Source of the DNA: Aequoribacter sp049615385
GTDB lineage: Bacteria; Pseudomonadota; Gammaproteobacteria; Pseudomonadales; Halieaceae
Length of the DNA: 64,000 nt
Strand: one strand, 5' to 3'
Assembly (NCBI RefSeq): GCF_049615385.1
Contig: NZ_JBMZFL010000006.1
Positions 52,735-62,261 of the stretch are shown here, in pieces. The translations under genes and the position numbers were made by a program. Every line of letters starts with the position of its first letter. The first letter of the stretch is position 1. A model generated the notes under the pieces. The model was not told the origin of the DNA. It saw only the letters and a program-made list of their open reading frames with translations, and searched no databases.

Positions 52735-54276
52735 GTGCCCGACAAAATACCTACCCTACTGATTATTCTTGATGGCTTTGGTCACCGCGAAGCGAAAGAA
52801 GACAACGCCATCGCAAACGCCAGTACGCCAACATGGGATCACCTGTGGTCGCAGCGCCCCCATTCGCTTATTTCTGGCTCAGGTCTCGACGTCGGGCTAC
52901 CCGACGGGCAAATGGGCAATTCTGAGGTGGGCCACATGAGTCTTGGCGCAGGGCGAATTATTTACCAGCAAATCACGCGCATCGACAAGGCCATTGAAGA
53001 CGGTGAATTCTTCAGCAACCCCGCGCTATGTCAAGCGATTGACAGCGCCCAGGCGCACGCTGGGGCGGTACATATTTTTGGACTTTTGTCGCCAGGCGGG
53101 GTCCACAGCCATGAAAATCACATCATCGCCGCCATGAAACTGGCGGCCCAGCGGGGGGCAACCAAAATTTATTTACACGCCTTCCTAGATGGCAGAGATA
53201 CGCCACCACGCAGTGCTAAAGCATCCTTACAAGCCGTGGAAGCCGCATTCACAGAACTGGGCAAGGGACAAGTGGCCAGTGTGGTAGGGCGTTATTATGC
53301 GATGGATCGAGATCAGCGCTGGGATCGAGTCGAACAAGCCTACACGTTGATTACCGAGGGTAAAGGTAAATACACGGCAAGTTCGTCACTCGAGGCTCTG
53401 GAGCAAGCCTACCGACGCGATGAGAATGATGAGTTTGTCGCGCCCACCGCAATTTCCACCGGCGAACCCATTCGAGTCGAAGACGGCGATAGCATCATTT
53501 TTATGAACTTTCGTGCTGATCGCGCCCGCGAAATCACCCAATGTTTTGTCGACCCTGACTTCCATGGATTCGAGCGCCAGCGGCCGCTTAAGCTTGCTAA
53601 TTTCACCTCGGCAACCGAGTATGCCAAATCATTGCCAACTGAAATTGCTTTTCCCGGCGAGAGTCTCAGCAACGTGCTAGGTGCCTATCTCGCTGACCTA
53701 GGCAAAACTCAACTACGCATAGCCGAAACTGAAAAATACGCTCACGTAACTTTCTTCTTTAGCGGCGGCCAAGAGACTCTGTTCGACGGCGAAAAGCGCG
53801 AGCTAATCCCGTCTCCTGATGTCGCGACTTATGACTTACAACCCGAGATGAGCGCCCCAGAAGTCACCGCCAAACTCTGTGAAGCTATTCGATCAAAACA
53901 ATTCGATTTGATCGTCTGTAACTACGCCAACGGCGATATGGTGGGACACACCGGGAATTATCAAGCAGCTATTAAAGCGGTCGAAGCGCTTGACCAATCG
54001 CTGGCACAAGTAGAGCAAGCCCTCGCCGAGGTCGGAGGCCAAGCACTCATTACTGCCGATCACGGCAACTGCGAGCAAATGCTCGACTACGACAGTGGGC
54101 AGTTACACACCCAACACACCACGGAGCACGTGCCACTTGTCTACATCGGCCCAAAAAATATCAAGTTCAAACAAACAGAGGGGCGCTTGGCCGATATTGC
54201 GCCTTCGTTATTGAACCTTATGGAACTCGATATTCCCGCGGAAATGACCGGACAATGTTTGATTGAAAACGCCTAG
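52735..54276 (+). CDS. gpmI: 2,3-bisphosphoglycerate-independent phosphoglycerate mutase
   Basis: Cofactor-free glycolytic mutase with two manganese ions. The 513-residue protein has the metal-binding start ILDGFGHREAKEDNA, the phosphoserine Ser63 in GQMGNSEVGHMSLGAGR and the late metal site ITADHGNCEQMLD. The start is GTG with GGAG about 10 bases upstream. It overlaps envC by 14 bases. Confidence 0.95.
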   Translation: MPDKIPTLLIILDGFGHREAKEDNAIANASTPTWDHLWSQRPHSLISGSGLDVGLPDGQMGNSEVGHMSLGAGRIIYQQITRIDKAIEDGEFFSNPALCQAIDSAQAHAGAVHIFGLLSPGGVHSHENHIIAAMKLAAQRGATKIYLHAFLDGRDTPPRSAKASLQAVEAAFTELGKGQVASVVGRYYAMDRDQRWDRVEQAYTLITEGKGKYTASSSLEALEQAYRRDENDEFVAPTAISTGEPIRVEDGDSIIFMNFRADRAREITQCFVDPDFHGFERQRPLKLANFTSATEYAKSLPTEIAFPGESLSNVLGAYLADLGKTQLRIAETEKYAHVTFFFSGGQETLFDGEKRELIPSPDVATYDLQPEMSAPEVTAKLCEAIRSKQFDLIVCNYANGDMVGHTGNYQAAIKAVEALDQSLAQVEQALAEVGGQALITADHGNCEQMLDYDSGQLHTQHTTEHVPLVYIGPKNIKFKQTEGRLADIAPSLLNLMELDIPAEMTGQCLIENA

Positions 54277-55417
54277 AGCCATTTTTGTACGCTTGCTGCT
54301 ATGCGGCGCGTTATGCGCTGCAACAGCAGGCGGCGGCCAGGCGCAAACAGAAGATCGAGAACAAGCGACCGCAGAGTTGCAACAAGTCAGCGATAAGATC
54401 AACCAGGTCGACGCGCAACTCAAACGCAATGCAGCGCAAATTAGTCGTTATCAGACTGAGATTGAGTCAAGCGAACGCGCTATTTTTGGTACTCGCAAGA
54501 AAATTGCCGACGAACGGCTAACTCTCACGCAACTAGACACCGAACTGTTAAAACTGGAAGCTGAACAGCAAGTTGCACGCAATGAACTCGCATCCGAAGC
54601 GCAACGCATCAAAACGCTGCTCAGAGCGCTGTTTGCCAATCGGGACAGCGACACTCTGAAGCTACTGTTGTCGCAAGACGATCCCGCCAATTTGGCCCGC
54701 AACTTAACGTTTCATGCCCGCATACTTAAACAGCAAAACATTCAAATTGACGCACTGATGTCTCTGCTTACGAAACTCGACCAAACACAGCAAGAGTTGG
54801 CGCAAAATCGTAAAGAGCGCGAACGCACACTGACAGCCCTGGAGAGCGAAGAGCAAAACTTGAGCCGGCAACAGCAAGAGCGCACACGAAAAGTCGCCGC
54901 GCTGCAGCAAATGACGCAGTCACTACAAGTGCAAAAACAGCAGCTCGAGCAAGACCAAGCCAGGCTGCAAAATCTAATCGACGAATTGGACACCTTGGCA
55001 CTGACCAATGAAACAATACAAATCGCCCCCTTCGCCGATCAAAAAGGCAAATTATCATGGCCCACAGAGGCCAAGGTAAGTACCCGGTTTAACAGCAAAC
55101 GGAACACCAATGTGCGCTGGCAAGGCATGCGATTTAGCAATATTGCCGATGATCCAATAAGGCCCATTTATCACGGAAGAGTCGTTTTCGCCGATTGGCT
55201 GCGCGGCTACGGCCTACTCGTGATTATTGACCACGGCGAGAATTACATGAGCCTCTACGCACACAATAACAGTATTTCGGTCGAGGAAGGTCAGTGGGTA
55301 GATCCCGGCACCGTCATTGCCTTGGCGGGTAACACTGGCGGCCAGGAAGAGCCCGGCCTATACTTCGAAATACGCCATCAAGGTGAACCGCAAAACCCAG
55401 CGCACTGGTGCCGCTGA
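54263..55417 (+). CDS. envC: Murein hydrolase activator EnvC
   Basis: A periplasmic protein that activates amidases (AmiA/B) at the septum. The 384-residue product has a signal peptide (about 1-27), a long coiled coil (about 30-260), and a C-terminal LytM fold with YGLLVIIDHGENYMSLYAHN and GLYFEIRHQGEPQNP. Catalytic zinc residues of true LytM peptidases are degenerate (YAHNN replaces HxH), as in E. coli EnvC, so it is an activator. It starts with TTG inside gpmI; no nearby ATG fits the signal peptide. Confidence 0.88.
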   Translation: MKTPRAIFVRLLLCGALCAATAGGGQAQTEDREQATAELQQVSDKINQVDAQLKRNAAQISRYQTEIESSERAIFGTRKKIADERLTLTQLDTELLKLEAEQQVARNELASEAQRIKTLLRALFANRDSDTLKLLLSQDDPANLARNLTFHARILKQQNIQIDALMSLLTKLDQTQQELAQNRKERERTLTALESEEQNLSRQQQERTRKVAALQQMTQSLQVQKQQLEQDQARLQNLIDELDTLALTNETIQIAPFADQKGKLSWPTEAKVSTRFNSKRNTNVRWQGMRFSNIADDPIRPIYHGRVVFADWLRGYGLLVIIDHGENYMSLYAHNNSISVEEGQWVDPGTVIALAGNTGGQEEPGLYFEIRHQGEPQNPAHWCR

Positions 55418-55431
55418 AATAAGGACACATT

Positions 55432-56802
55432 ATGCCAACCAAACGCCTTCGTATAATCGCCTCAAGCCTTTTGCTATGTGGCATCAGCGCTGTAAGCTTT
55501 TCCGAAGAGCCGGCCAATCCCGAACCTCAAGCGGAAATCAAACAAGAGCTTCCACTTGAGGCATTAAAACGCTTTGCGGATGTCTTTAATCAAATCCGCC
55601 AGGGTTATGTCAAAGAAATCCCGCAAAGTGAGCTCATGGACTACGCCATTCGCGGTATGATGTCGAATCTGGACCCTCACTCGGTTTACCTCAACAAAGA
55701 AGCCTTCAGCGAACTGCAAGATTCCACCTCGGGAGAGTTCGGCGGTATCGGCATAGAAGTCGGCAAAGAAAACGGTTTTATTACCATCATTTCTCCTATT
55801 GATGACACCCCCGCCGCCAAAGCGGGCTTGCAAAGCGGCGACGTCATTCTCAGTATCGATGGCGAGTCCATGGAAAACAAAACTCTGAGCGAGGCCATTG
55901 ATCGCATGCGAGGCGAGGCAGGCACACCAATCACTCTAGAAATTGGACGGAGCGGCGAGAGTCAGCCCTTTGACGTCGATTTAGAGCGAGCCAATATCCC
56001 GGTAAAAAGCACGCGTGAACGACTGCTAGCACCCGGCATTGGCTATCTGAGAATTTCGCAATTCCAACGAAAAACACACGAAGATGTGGCTAGAAGCCTA
56101 GATAACTTGCTGGAGTCAGGTGAGTTGAGTGGATTGGTGCTCGACCTACGGAACAACCCCGGCGGTGTACTCCAAGCCAGTGTGGGGGTTGCTGACCATT
56201 TCCTAGATGGCGGCCTAGTCGTTTACACCGAAGGTCGCATTGATGATGCGGCCGCGGAGTACGAGGCGACAGAAGGCGACCGTCTTAATGGCGCTCCCAT
56301 CGTTGTGTTAATTAATCGCGGCTCGGCCAGCGCTTCTGAAATTGTCGCCGGAGCTCTGCAAGACCAAAAACGTGCCGTTATCATGGGCACGCAAAGTTTC
56401 GGTAAAGGTTCAGTACAAACCGTCTTGCCGCTGTCGGAAGATATCGCGGTTAAATTGACTACGGCTTTATATTTTACGCCTTCAGGCCGCTCGATTCAGG
56501 CCGAGGGCATTACCCCCGATATCAACGTCGAGCGCGCCAAAGTCACCGCGGTTGCCAGCGGTCGACGCATTAGCGAAGCGGATCTGCGCGGACACTTAGA
56601 AAACATTCAGGCCGAGGATAAAACCGAAGAGAATGAACCATCGTTCAATGCCGAAGAAAGCTTACAGCTGCTAGAAGACGACAATCAGTTATTTGAGGCC
56701 TTTACGCTACTGAAGGGCTTAAGCATTTTGCAGCAGCGACTCAGTAGGCCAGCAGCCGGTGCGGACGCGACAACCAACCTAAGGGAACAAGAGCAGCAGT
56801 AA
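55432..56802 (+). CDS. ctpA: Carboxy-terminal processing peptidase (S41)
   Basis: A periplasmic Ser/Lys protease of 456 residues with a signal peptide, a PDZ domain (about 100-180) and a catalytic domain with RGSASASEIVAGALQ (serine) and GTQSFGKGSVQTVLP (lysine). It follows envC by 14 bases, the arrangement seen in Pseudomonas, where CtpA trims peptidoglycan hydrolases; the same role is likely here but inferred. Confidence 0.93.
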   Translation: MPTKRLRIIASSLLLCGISAVSFSEEPANPEPQAEIKQELPLEALKRFADVFNQIRQGYVKEIPQSELMDYAIRGMMSNLDPHSVYLNKEAFSELQDSTSGEFGGIGIEVGKENGFITIISPIDDTPAAKAGLQSGDVILSIDGESMENKTLSEAIDRMRGEAGTPITLEIGRSGESQPFDVDLERANIPVKSTRERLLAPGIGYLRISQFQRKTHEDVARSLDNLLESGELSGLVLDLRNNPGGVLQASVGVADHFLDGGLVVYTEGRIDDAAAEYEATEGDRLNGAPIVVLINRGSASASEIVAGALQDQKRAVIMGTQSFGKGSVQTVLPLSEDIAVKLTTALYFTPSGRSIQAEGITPDINVERAKVTAVASGRRISEADLRGHLENIQAEDKTEENEPSFNAEESLQLLEDDNQLFEAFTLLKGLSILQQRLSRPAAGADATTNLREQEQQ

Positions 56803-56808
56803 GTAAGG

Positions 56809-57582
56809 CTACAGGCGCATCTCTATGCCGCACGCGGCCATATGCGCCTTCGCCTCGGCAATGGTGTACTCACCAAAATGGAAAATACTCGCCGCTAGCA
56901 CTGCATCAGCATGTCCCTGCAGCACGCCTTGGGCCAGGTGATCAAGGGTACCGACGCCACCCGATGCAATAACGGGAATGGAAACCGCGTCTGCAATTGC
57001 GCGGGTCACCGCCAAATCGAAACCATTTTTGGTGCCATCGCGATCCATGCTGGTTAACAAGATCTCGCCGGCGCCTAACTCAGCCATTTTCTCAGCCCAG
57101 CGAACAGCATCAATGCCCGTTGGCTTGCGACCGCCGTGAGTAAAGATTTCCCAACGCGGTGTCTCGCCTTCTTCATGCACGGCTTTTGCGTCAATCGCCA
57201 CGACAATGCACTGGCTGCCAAAGCGATCGGCCGCCTCTTGTACCAAGGCCGGGTTGTGAATTGCCGCGGTATTGATGCTGACCTTATCAGCGCCCGCGTT
57301 TAACAAAACTCGAATATCGTCAACCGAACGCACCCCGCCACCAACGGTTAGAGGGATGAATACTTCGCGCGCGATTTGCTCCACCGTATGCACGGTGGTG
57401 TCACGATTTTCGTGGCTAGCGGTAATATCGAGAAAAGTAATTTCATCAGCACCGGCCTGATTGTAACGACGCGCGATTTCAACAGGATCGCCGGCATCGC
57501 GAATACCGACAAAATTCACACCTTTAACAACGCGACCGTTATCGACATCTAGACAAGGGATGATGCGTTTGGCTAGACCCAT
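56809..57582 (-). CDS. hisF: Imidazole glycerol phosphate synthase subunit HisF
   Basis: The cyclase half of IGP synthase, using ammonia from HisH. The 257-residue barrel begins GLAKRIIPCLDVDNGRVVKG with the catalytic Asp, and ends with the phosphate loop VIASGGVGTLDHL. The ATG overlaps the hisA stop by one base (TAATG), which shows coupling. The end of the hisBHAF operon lies here. Confidence 0.96.
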   Translation of the reverse strand: MGLAKRIIPCLDVDNGRVVKGVNFVGIRDAGDPVEIARRYNQAGADEITFLDITASHENRDTTVHTVEQIAREVFIPLTVGGGVRSVDDIRVLLNAGADKVSINTAAIHNPALVQEAADRFGSQCIVVAIDAKAVHEEGETPRWEIFTHGGRKPTGIDAVRWAEKMAELGAGEILLTSMDRDGTKNGFDLAVTRAIADAVSIPVIASGGVGTLDHLAQGVLQGHADAVLAASIFHFGEYTIAEAKAHMAACGIEMRL

Positions 57583-58319
57583 TAAGCGCAGACCTCGTCG
57601 CAATAGGCTTGCGCTTCTCGCACATCTAGCGTGCCTTCATAAATTGCTCGGCCCGTAATCGCACCACAAATACCTCTAGAAGAAACCGCCGCCAAGGCTT
57701 TAATGTCTTCCATGTTAGTAATGCCACCCGAGGCAATCACCGGAATGGACGAGGCTTGAGCCATTTGCACCGTGGCTTCAACATTGACGCCCTGCATCAT
57801 GCCGTCGCGCGCAATATCGGTGTACACAATGGCCGAGACGCCAAGTGCGTCAAACTGCTTCGCCAAGTCGGTGGCTTGCACATCCGATACTTCGGCCCAG
57901 CCATCAGTGGCGACCAAGCCATTCTTGGCGTCTAAACCAACGATCACACGGCCGGGAAACGCCTTACAAGCCTCAGCCACGAATTCGGGTTCGCGCACGG
58001 CTTTGGTACCGATAATGACGTAAGACACACCGGCTTTAACGTAAGCTTCGATGGTTTCTAAAGATCGAATGCCACCGCCAATCTGTATGGGTAATTGCGG
58101 GTAAGCCTTAGCGATGGCCCGCACCACGTCGCCATTGACCGGCTCACCAGCGAAGGCACCGTTTAAGTCCACTAAATGTAGACGCCGAGTGCCAGCCTCT
58201 ACCCACTGTGTAGCCATAGCAACAGGGTCATCCGAGAAAACCGTGCTGTCCTCCATTAAACCTTGGCGCAGACGCACGCACTGTCCGTCTTTTAAGTCGA
58301 TGGCGGGGATAATCAGCAT
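57582..58319 (-). CDS. hisA: HisA phosphoribosylformimino isomerase
   Basis: Isomerises ProFAR in histidine synthesis. The 245-residue barrel starts LIIPAIDLKDGQCVRLRQG, with the catalytic Asp, and has VIASGGITNMEDIKAL and DGAFAG-like segment LVDLNGAFAGEPVNG. The ATG at 58319 overlaps hisH by 7 bases. A longer frame adds four residues. Confidence 0.96.
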   Translation of the reverse strand: MLIIPAIDLKDGQCVRLRQGLMEDSTVFSDDPVAMATQWVEAGTRRLHLVDLNGAFAGEPVNGDVVRAIAKAYPQLPIQIGGGIRSLETIEAYVKAGVSYVIIGTKAVREPEFVAEACKAFPGRVIVGLDAKNGLVATDGWAEVSDVQATDLAKQFDALGVSAIVYTDIARDGMMQGVNVEATVQMAQASSIPVIASGGITNMEDIKALAAVSSRGICGAITGRAIYEGTLDVREAQAYCDEVCA

Positions 58320-58960
58320 GATCCGTTCCAATTTAAAAAGTTTGTAAGTAGTTGCAAACCCGCAACATGGCTTTTCTCTGGGTGAAACTGAGTAGCAAAG
58401 ATATTATCGCGGGCAATGGCCGCCGCGAAGGGCAACCCGTACTCGCACACACCCGCCTGAACCTCGGACCTTGTGGGTGTCACACAGTACGAGTGCACAA
58501 AGTAAAAGCGAGTGTTGTCTTCAATACCGTGCCACAACGGGTGAGGCATAGATTGCTGCACAGTGTTCCAACCCATGTGCGGAATCTTTAAGGTATGGCC
58601 CTGCTCATCCACGCCGCCGGGAAAGCGCTGTACAACACCCTCAAACAGACCAAGGCACTGGGTGCCACCGGATTCTTCAGAACCCTCCATCATGGCCTGC
58701 ATGCCCACGCAGATCCCCAGCAAGGGCTTGCCCGAAGTAACAACCTCGCTAATCAAGCGGTCAAAACCCAGGCGTTTAATTTCGGCCATACAATCGCCAA
58801 TGGCGCCCACTCCGGGGAATACCACCCGATCAGCAGCGGCAACAATCGCGGGGTCGTCGGTGACCACCACGTCGCAAGGACCGGCGTGTTGCAGAGCGCT
58901 TTCAACCGAATGCAAGTTACCCATGCCGTAATCGATTACGGCGACTCTTTGTGTTGCCAT
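58313..58960 (-). CDS. hisH: Imidazole glycerol phosphate synthase subunit HisH
   Basis: The glutaminase half that feeds ammonia to HisF. The 215-residue class I amidotransferase has Cys84 in LLGICVGMQAMM (Val in place of the usual Leu) and the His-Glu pair in FATQFHPEKSH. The start MATQRVAVIDYGMGNLHSVE is standard. It overlaps hisA by 7 bases and follows hisB by 5. Confidence 0.95.
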   Translation of the reverse strand: MATQRVAVIDYGMGNLHSVESALQHAGPCDVVVTDDPAIVAAADRVVFPGVGAIGDCMAEIKRLGFDRLISEVVTSGKPLLGICVGMQAMMEGSEESGGTQCLGLFEGVVQRFPGGVDEQGHTLKIPHMGWNTVQQSMPHPLWHGIEDNTRFYFVHSYCVTPTRSEVQAGVCEYGLPFAAAIARDNIFATQFHPEKSHVAGLQLLTNFLNWNGSC

Positions 58961-58965
58961 TGAGC

Positions 58966-59559
58966 TTACAACACCCCTTTGGTCGAGGGAGTCACGCCAG
59001 CCATACGCTCATCGGCCGACAAAGCCATGCGCAGAGCACGCCCAAAAGCTTTGAACACCGTTTCGATTTGGTGGTGCGTATTTTCACCGCGCAAATTATC
59101 GATGTGCAGGGTCACTTGAGCGTGATTAACAAAGCCATGGAAAAACTCAGAGAACAAATCCACGTCGAAACCGCCAACCGAAGCACGCGTAAACGGCACT
59201 GCAAATACCAAACCCGGGCGACCACTGAAATCGATAACGACTCGCGACAAGGCTTCATCCAAGGGCACATAGGCGTGACCATAGCGGGTCATGCCTTTTT
59301 TGTCGCCCACCGCCTGGGCAAACGCCTGCCCCAGAGTAATGCCAATATCTTCTACCGTGTGGTGGTCGTCGATGTGCAGGTCACCTTTGGCATTGATGTC
59401 TAGGTCGATTAAACCATGACGTGCGATTTGATCCAGCATGTGCTCCAAAAATGGAATACCGGTATCAAACTTTGCCACACCGGTGCCATCCAAATTCACG
59501 CTCGCGGTGATTTGTGTTTCCAGCGTGTTGCGCGTTACGCTAGCGCTACGTTGGCTCAT
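58966..59559 (-). CDS. hisB: Imidazoleglycerol-phosphate dehydratase
   Basis: The 197-residue monofunctional enzyme; the histidinol-phosphatase domain seen in E. coli HisB is absent. It has DTGIPFLEHMLDQIARHGL and HIDDHHTVEDIGITLG with manganese-binding histidines. It leads the hisBHAF operon, behind a -10 element. Confidence 0.96.
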   Translation of the reverse strand: MSQRSASVTRNTLETQITASVNLDGTGVAKFDTGIPFLEHMLDQIARHGLIDLDINAKGDLHIDDHHTVEDIGITLGQAFAQAVGDKKGMTRYGHAYVPLDEALSRVVIDFSGRPGLVFAVPFTRASVGGFDVDLFSEFFHGFVNHAQVTLHIDNLRGENTHHQIETVFKAFGRALRMALSADERMAGVTPSTKGVL

Positions 59560-59598
59560 GTCATGCCCTCTTGTGCCTAAACAGCTTTAAAGGGGCGC

Positions 59599-59604
59599 AT
59601 TATA
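59599..59604 (-). promoter_or_regulatory. -10 element of the hisBHAF operon
   Basis: A perfect TATAAT on the minus strand (CATATAATGCGCC), 40-45 bases before the hisB ATG. The -35 is not clear. Confidence 0.55.
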
Positions 59605-59653
59605 TGAGAAACCATCCGCTTAATACACTCTAAAGCGACAGGACAAAACGGGA

Positions 59654-60703
59654 TTGAGCAAATCACAGAATCACCCAAACTTCGCCGACCGCGTGCTTGC
59701 TTGGTTTGAAGACCATGGACGCAAGCATTTGCCTTGGCAACAAAACGTGACGCCCTACAAAGTTTGGGTCTCGGAAATCATGCTACAGCAGACGCAGGTC
59801 GCAACCGTTATTCCCTACTTCGAGCGGTTTATGGCCAGCTTTCCCACGGTAGAATCCTTATCTTATGCTTGTTTAGATGATGTGCTTGCGCATTGGACTG
59901 GGCTTGGTTACTACGCGCGCGCGCGTAACTTACATAAAGCGGCCCAGCAGGTGTGCCAGCAACACGGCGGCATTTTGCCCACAACGATAGAGGGACTTGA
60001 ATCTTTACCCGGCATTGGCCGCTCGACTGCAGGCGCCATTTTAAGCTTGGCGCTTAATCATCGGGCTACGATACTCGATGGTAACGTAAAGCGGGTGCTC
60101 GCCCGACATCAAGCGGTACAAGGCTGGCCGGGCGAGACAAAAATACACAGCGCACTTTGGGACATCGCGGACAGATTCACGCCGGCAGACAATTGCAAAG
60201 CGTACAACCAAGCGATGATGGATCTAGGCGCCACCATTTGTACGCGAAGCTCGCCCTCTTGTCTGATATGTCCAGTCTCGGCAGACTGCATCGCACTTAA
60301 GGAAAACACCTGGCAAAACTATCCCGGTAAGAAGCCAAAAACCGTGAAACCCATTCGGAAAACGAAATTCGCAATCTTTCAAAACGCGCAAAACGAGATC
60401 TACCTAATACGCCGCGCAGACCAGGGTATTTGGGGTGGGCTTTGGTGCTTCCCCGAACTAAGAGAAGAGAATCATGCGCTGACGGAGCAGACTGACAAAA
60501 CTGAGGCTCTACCAGTTTTTCGCCACACCTTTAGCCACTTTCATTTAGACATTGAACCGATTGTCTTTACAATGTCGAAATCAACCGCGGAAATCCGTGA
60601 GGGCTCTGGGGCATGGCTCTCAATAGAGGATGCGATGTTAAAAGGACTCGCCGCCCCCGTCGTCAACTTATTAAAGCAACTCCAAACACGAGCTCGATCA
60701 TGA
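59654..60703 (+). CDS. mutY: Adenine DNA glycosylase
   Basis: Removes adenine opposite 8-oxoguanine. The 349-residue protein has the catalytic glutamate region VSEIMLQQTQVATV, the helix-hairpin-helix LPGIGRSTAGAILSLAL, the Fe-S cluster cysteines C-x6-C-x2-C-x5-C in CTRSSPSCLICPVSADC, and a NUDIX-like C-terminal domain. The start is TTG; GGGA is just before it. It overlaps yggX by four bases. Confidence 0.94.
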   Translation: MSKSQNHPNFADRVLAWFEDHGRKHLPWQQNVTPYKVWVSEIMLQQTQVATVIPYFERFMASFPTVESLSYACLDDVLAHWTGLGYYARARNLHKAAQQVCQQHGGILPTTIEGLESLPGIGRSTAGAILSLALNHRATILDGNVKRVLARHQAVQGWPGETKIHSALWDIADRFTPADNCKAYNQAMMDLGATICTRSSPSCLICPVSADCIALKENTWQNYPGKKPKTVKPIRKTKFAIFQNAQNEIYLIRRADQGIWGGLWCFPELREENHALTEQTDKTEALPVFRHTFSHFHLDIEPIVFTMSKSTAEIREGSGAWLSIEDAMLKGLAAPVVNLLKQLQTRARS

Positions 60704-60972
60704 CCAACACAGTATTTTGTCAGAAACACAAAAAGACGCTAGAGGCCCTGGATCGGGCGCCATTTCCAGGCCCCAAAGGTCAGCAGATTTTAGAGACCAT
60801 ATCCAAGCAGGCTTGGGCAGAATGGCAAGACCATCAGACGCGACTCATCAACGAGAAGCACCTGAATTTAATGGACCCCGCAACGCGTAAATATCTTCAA
60901 ACGGAGATGGATAAATTTTTTGCAGGTGAAGACTATGATAAAGCGGAAGGTTATATACCAACTTCTGATTAG
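60700..60972 (+). CDS. yggX: YggX iron-trafficking / oxidative protection protein
   Basis: A 90-residue small protein that protects Fe-S clusters from oxidants. It begins MTNTVFCQKHKKTLEALDRAP with Cys7 conserved, and has FPGPKGQQILETISKQAW. ATGA overlap with mutY shows coupling, as in E. coli mutY-yggX. Confidence 0.93.
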   Translation: MTNTVFCQKHKKTLEALDRAPFPGPKGQQILETISKQAWAEWQDHQTRLINEKHLNLMDPATRKYLQTEMDKFFAGEDYDKAEGYIPTSD

Positions 60973-61657
60973 TGCTCTATTTGTCGCTTTTGCATCGACG
61001 ATAACAACAGCACAAGCCGACCCGATGGCACCTGGATACGCTGCCTTCGAGCGAGGCCATTACAGCACGGCTGCTCGGGCCTGGCGCAACCTGGCGCTTC
61101 AGGGTTACCCCGAGGCCGAAAATGCTCTCGCCACCCTATATCAAGATGGGCTGGGTGTGCCACGCAACACGGAAGAAGCCATTCGCCTATTTGAGTCTGC
61201 CTCTGGTCACGGCCTTACCATCGCCAAACACAATCTCGGCCTAATTTACTTCGAAGGCAAGGGGGTAGACATAGACTATGCTCGCGCCACCGCCTACTTT
61301 GAGGAGGCCGCGAAACTCGGCTTGGCGGAGTCACTGTATCAACTTGGGGTTATGGCGCTTACAGGTGAAGGTACCAAAAAAGACGCAAGCCTTGCTCGCT
61401 CTTACTTCAAACAAGCTGCGCAAAAAGATCACCCCTTCGCGCAACTGATGGCTGCGCATTTGCTACAAACAAAGCAAGGTGGCGAGCCCAATTTGATCTA
61501 TGCGCATGTCTGGGGCTCTTTGGCTTACGCCAACGGTATAGAGGACGCACTAGAGATTACTCAGTACACAGGGGTTGCCATGTCACTGCAGCAAGCTTCA
61601 GAGGCCGAGCGTTTGCTGAGGCTTTGCCAGGAGTATTTGGCCACCTGTACGGATTAG
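60935..61657 (+). CDS. Secreted Sel1-repeat protein
   Basis: A 240-residue protein with a signal peptide (about 1-28, ending TTAQAD) and at least three Sel1-like repeats, such as ENALATLYQDGLGVPRNTEE and KHNLGLIYFEGKGVDIDYAR. Such repeats make protein-binding scaffolds. The ATG at 60935 has AGGTGAAG before it and lies inside the last 13 codons of yggX in a different frame. Its role is unknown. Confidence 0.85.
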   Translation: MIKRKVIYQLLISALFVAFASTITTAQADPMAPGYAAFERGHYSTAARAWRNLALQGYPEAENALATLYQDGLGVPRNTEEAIRLFESASGHGLTIAKHNLGLIYFEGKGVDIDYARATAYFEEAAKLGLAESLYQLGVMALTGEGTKKDASLARSYFKQAAQKDHPFAQLMAAHLLQTKQGGEPNLIYAHVWGSLAYANGIEDALEITQYTGVAMSLQQASEAERLLRLCQEYLATCTD

Positions 61658-61733
61658 TGAAAAGACGCTCAAGGTTTGTCATTTAAGGTCGATTAATAGC
61701 TCAGACGCTAATTTACTACAACAAGGAGTGACT

Positions 61734-62147
61734 ATGTCTGCTGCACAACGCGCCGCCTCTATGTACAAACAAGTCGATTTGGAATCGTCTGTAGCATCTG
61801 CTGACAAGCACCAATTAATCAGCTTGCTGTTTGACGGCTTGATCAGCTCTTTAGTGGCCGCCGAGCATCAACTTGAACACAACAACATTCGCGCTAAGTG
61901 CGATAGCATCAGCCGCGCTTGTCGGATCCTGGTGGGCCTGCAAGGATCGCTAGATCACGACAAAGGCGGTGAAATTGCGCGCAACCTTGCCGACCTTTAC
62001 GCCTACGCGATGCGTCGCTTATTCAAGGCCAACATCGACAACGATAAAGCCATCATCACCGAGGTCAAAAGCCTGTTAATGGAAATTCAAAGTGCTTGGA
62101 CCGAAGTACCCGAAGTGTTGCGCGAGCAGCAGCTGGCAAACGCTTAG
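61734..62147 (+). CDS. fliS: Flagellar export chaperone FliS
   Basis: A 137-residue helical chaperone that binds flagellin in the cytoplasm and stops early polymerisation. It has MYKQVDLESSVASADKHQLI, a family N-terminus, and LISLLFDGLISSLVAAEHQL. An AGGAG ribosome site fits the ATG at 61734; a GTG six bases earlier is less likely. fliC, fliD and other late flagellar genes are not in the window and probably lie elsewhere. Confidence 0.92.
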   Translation: MSAAQRAASMYKQVDLESSVASADKHQLISLLFDGLISSLVAAEHQLEHNNIRAKCDSISRACRILVGLQGSLDHDKGGEIARNLADLYAYAMRRLFKANIDNDKAIITEVKSLLMEIQSAWTEVPEVLREQQLANA

Positions 62148-62222
62148 TTTTTAGCATTCTACTAATTCAATATAAAAAATTGCCTACGCAATGAGTGTTC
62201 GTTACTATCGTTACACAAGTTA

Positions 62223-62242
62223 AAGAGCGCTGCGGCGCTCTT
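62223..62242. other. GC-rich hairpin before the sigma54 regulator
   Basis: AAGAGCGC, loop TGCG and GCGCTCTT form a perfect eight-pair stem, 20 bases before the ATG at 62262. There is no T tract, so it is a weak terminator at best; it may instead mask translation of the regulator. Confidence 0.5.
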
Positions 62243-62261
62243 AATGCATCAACGGACATTC

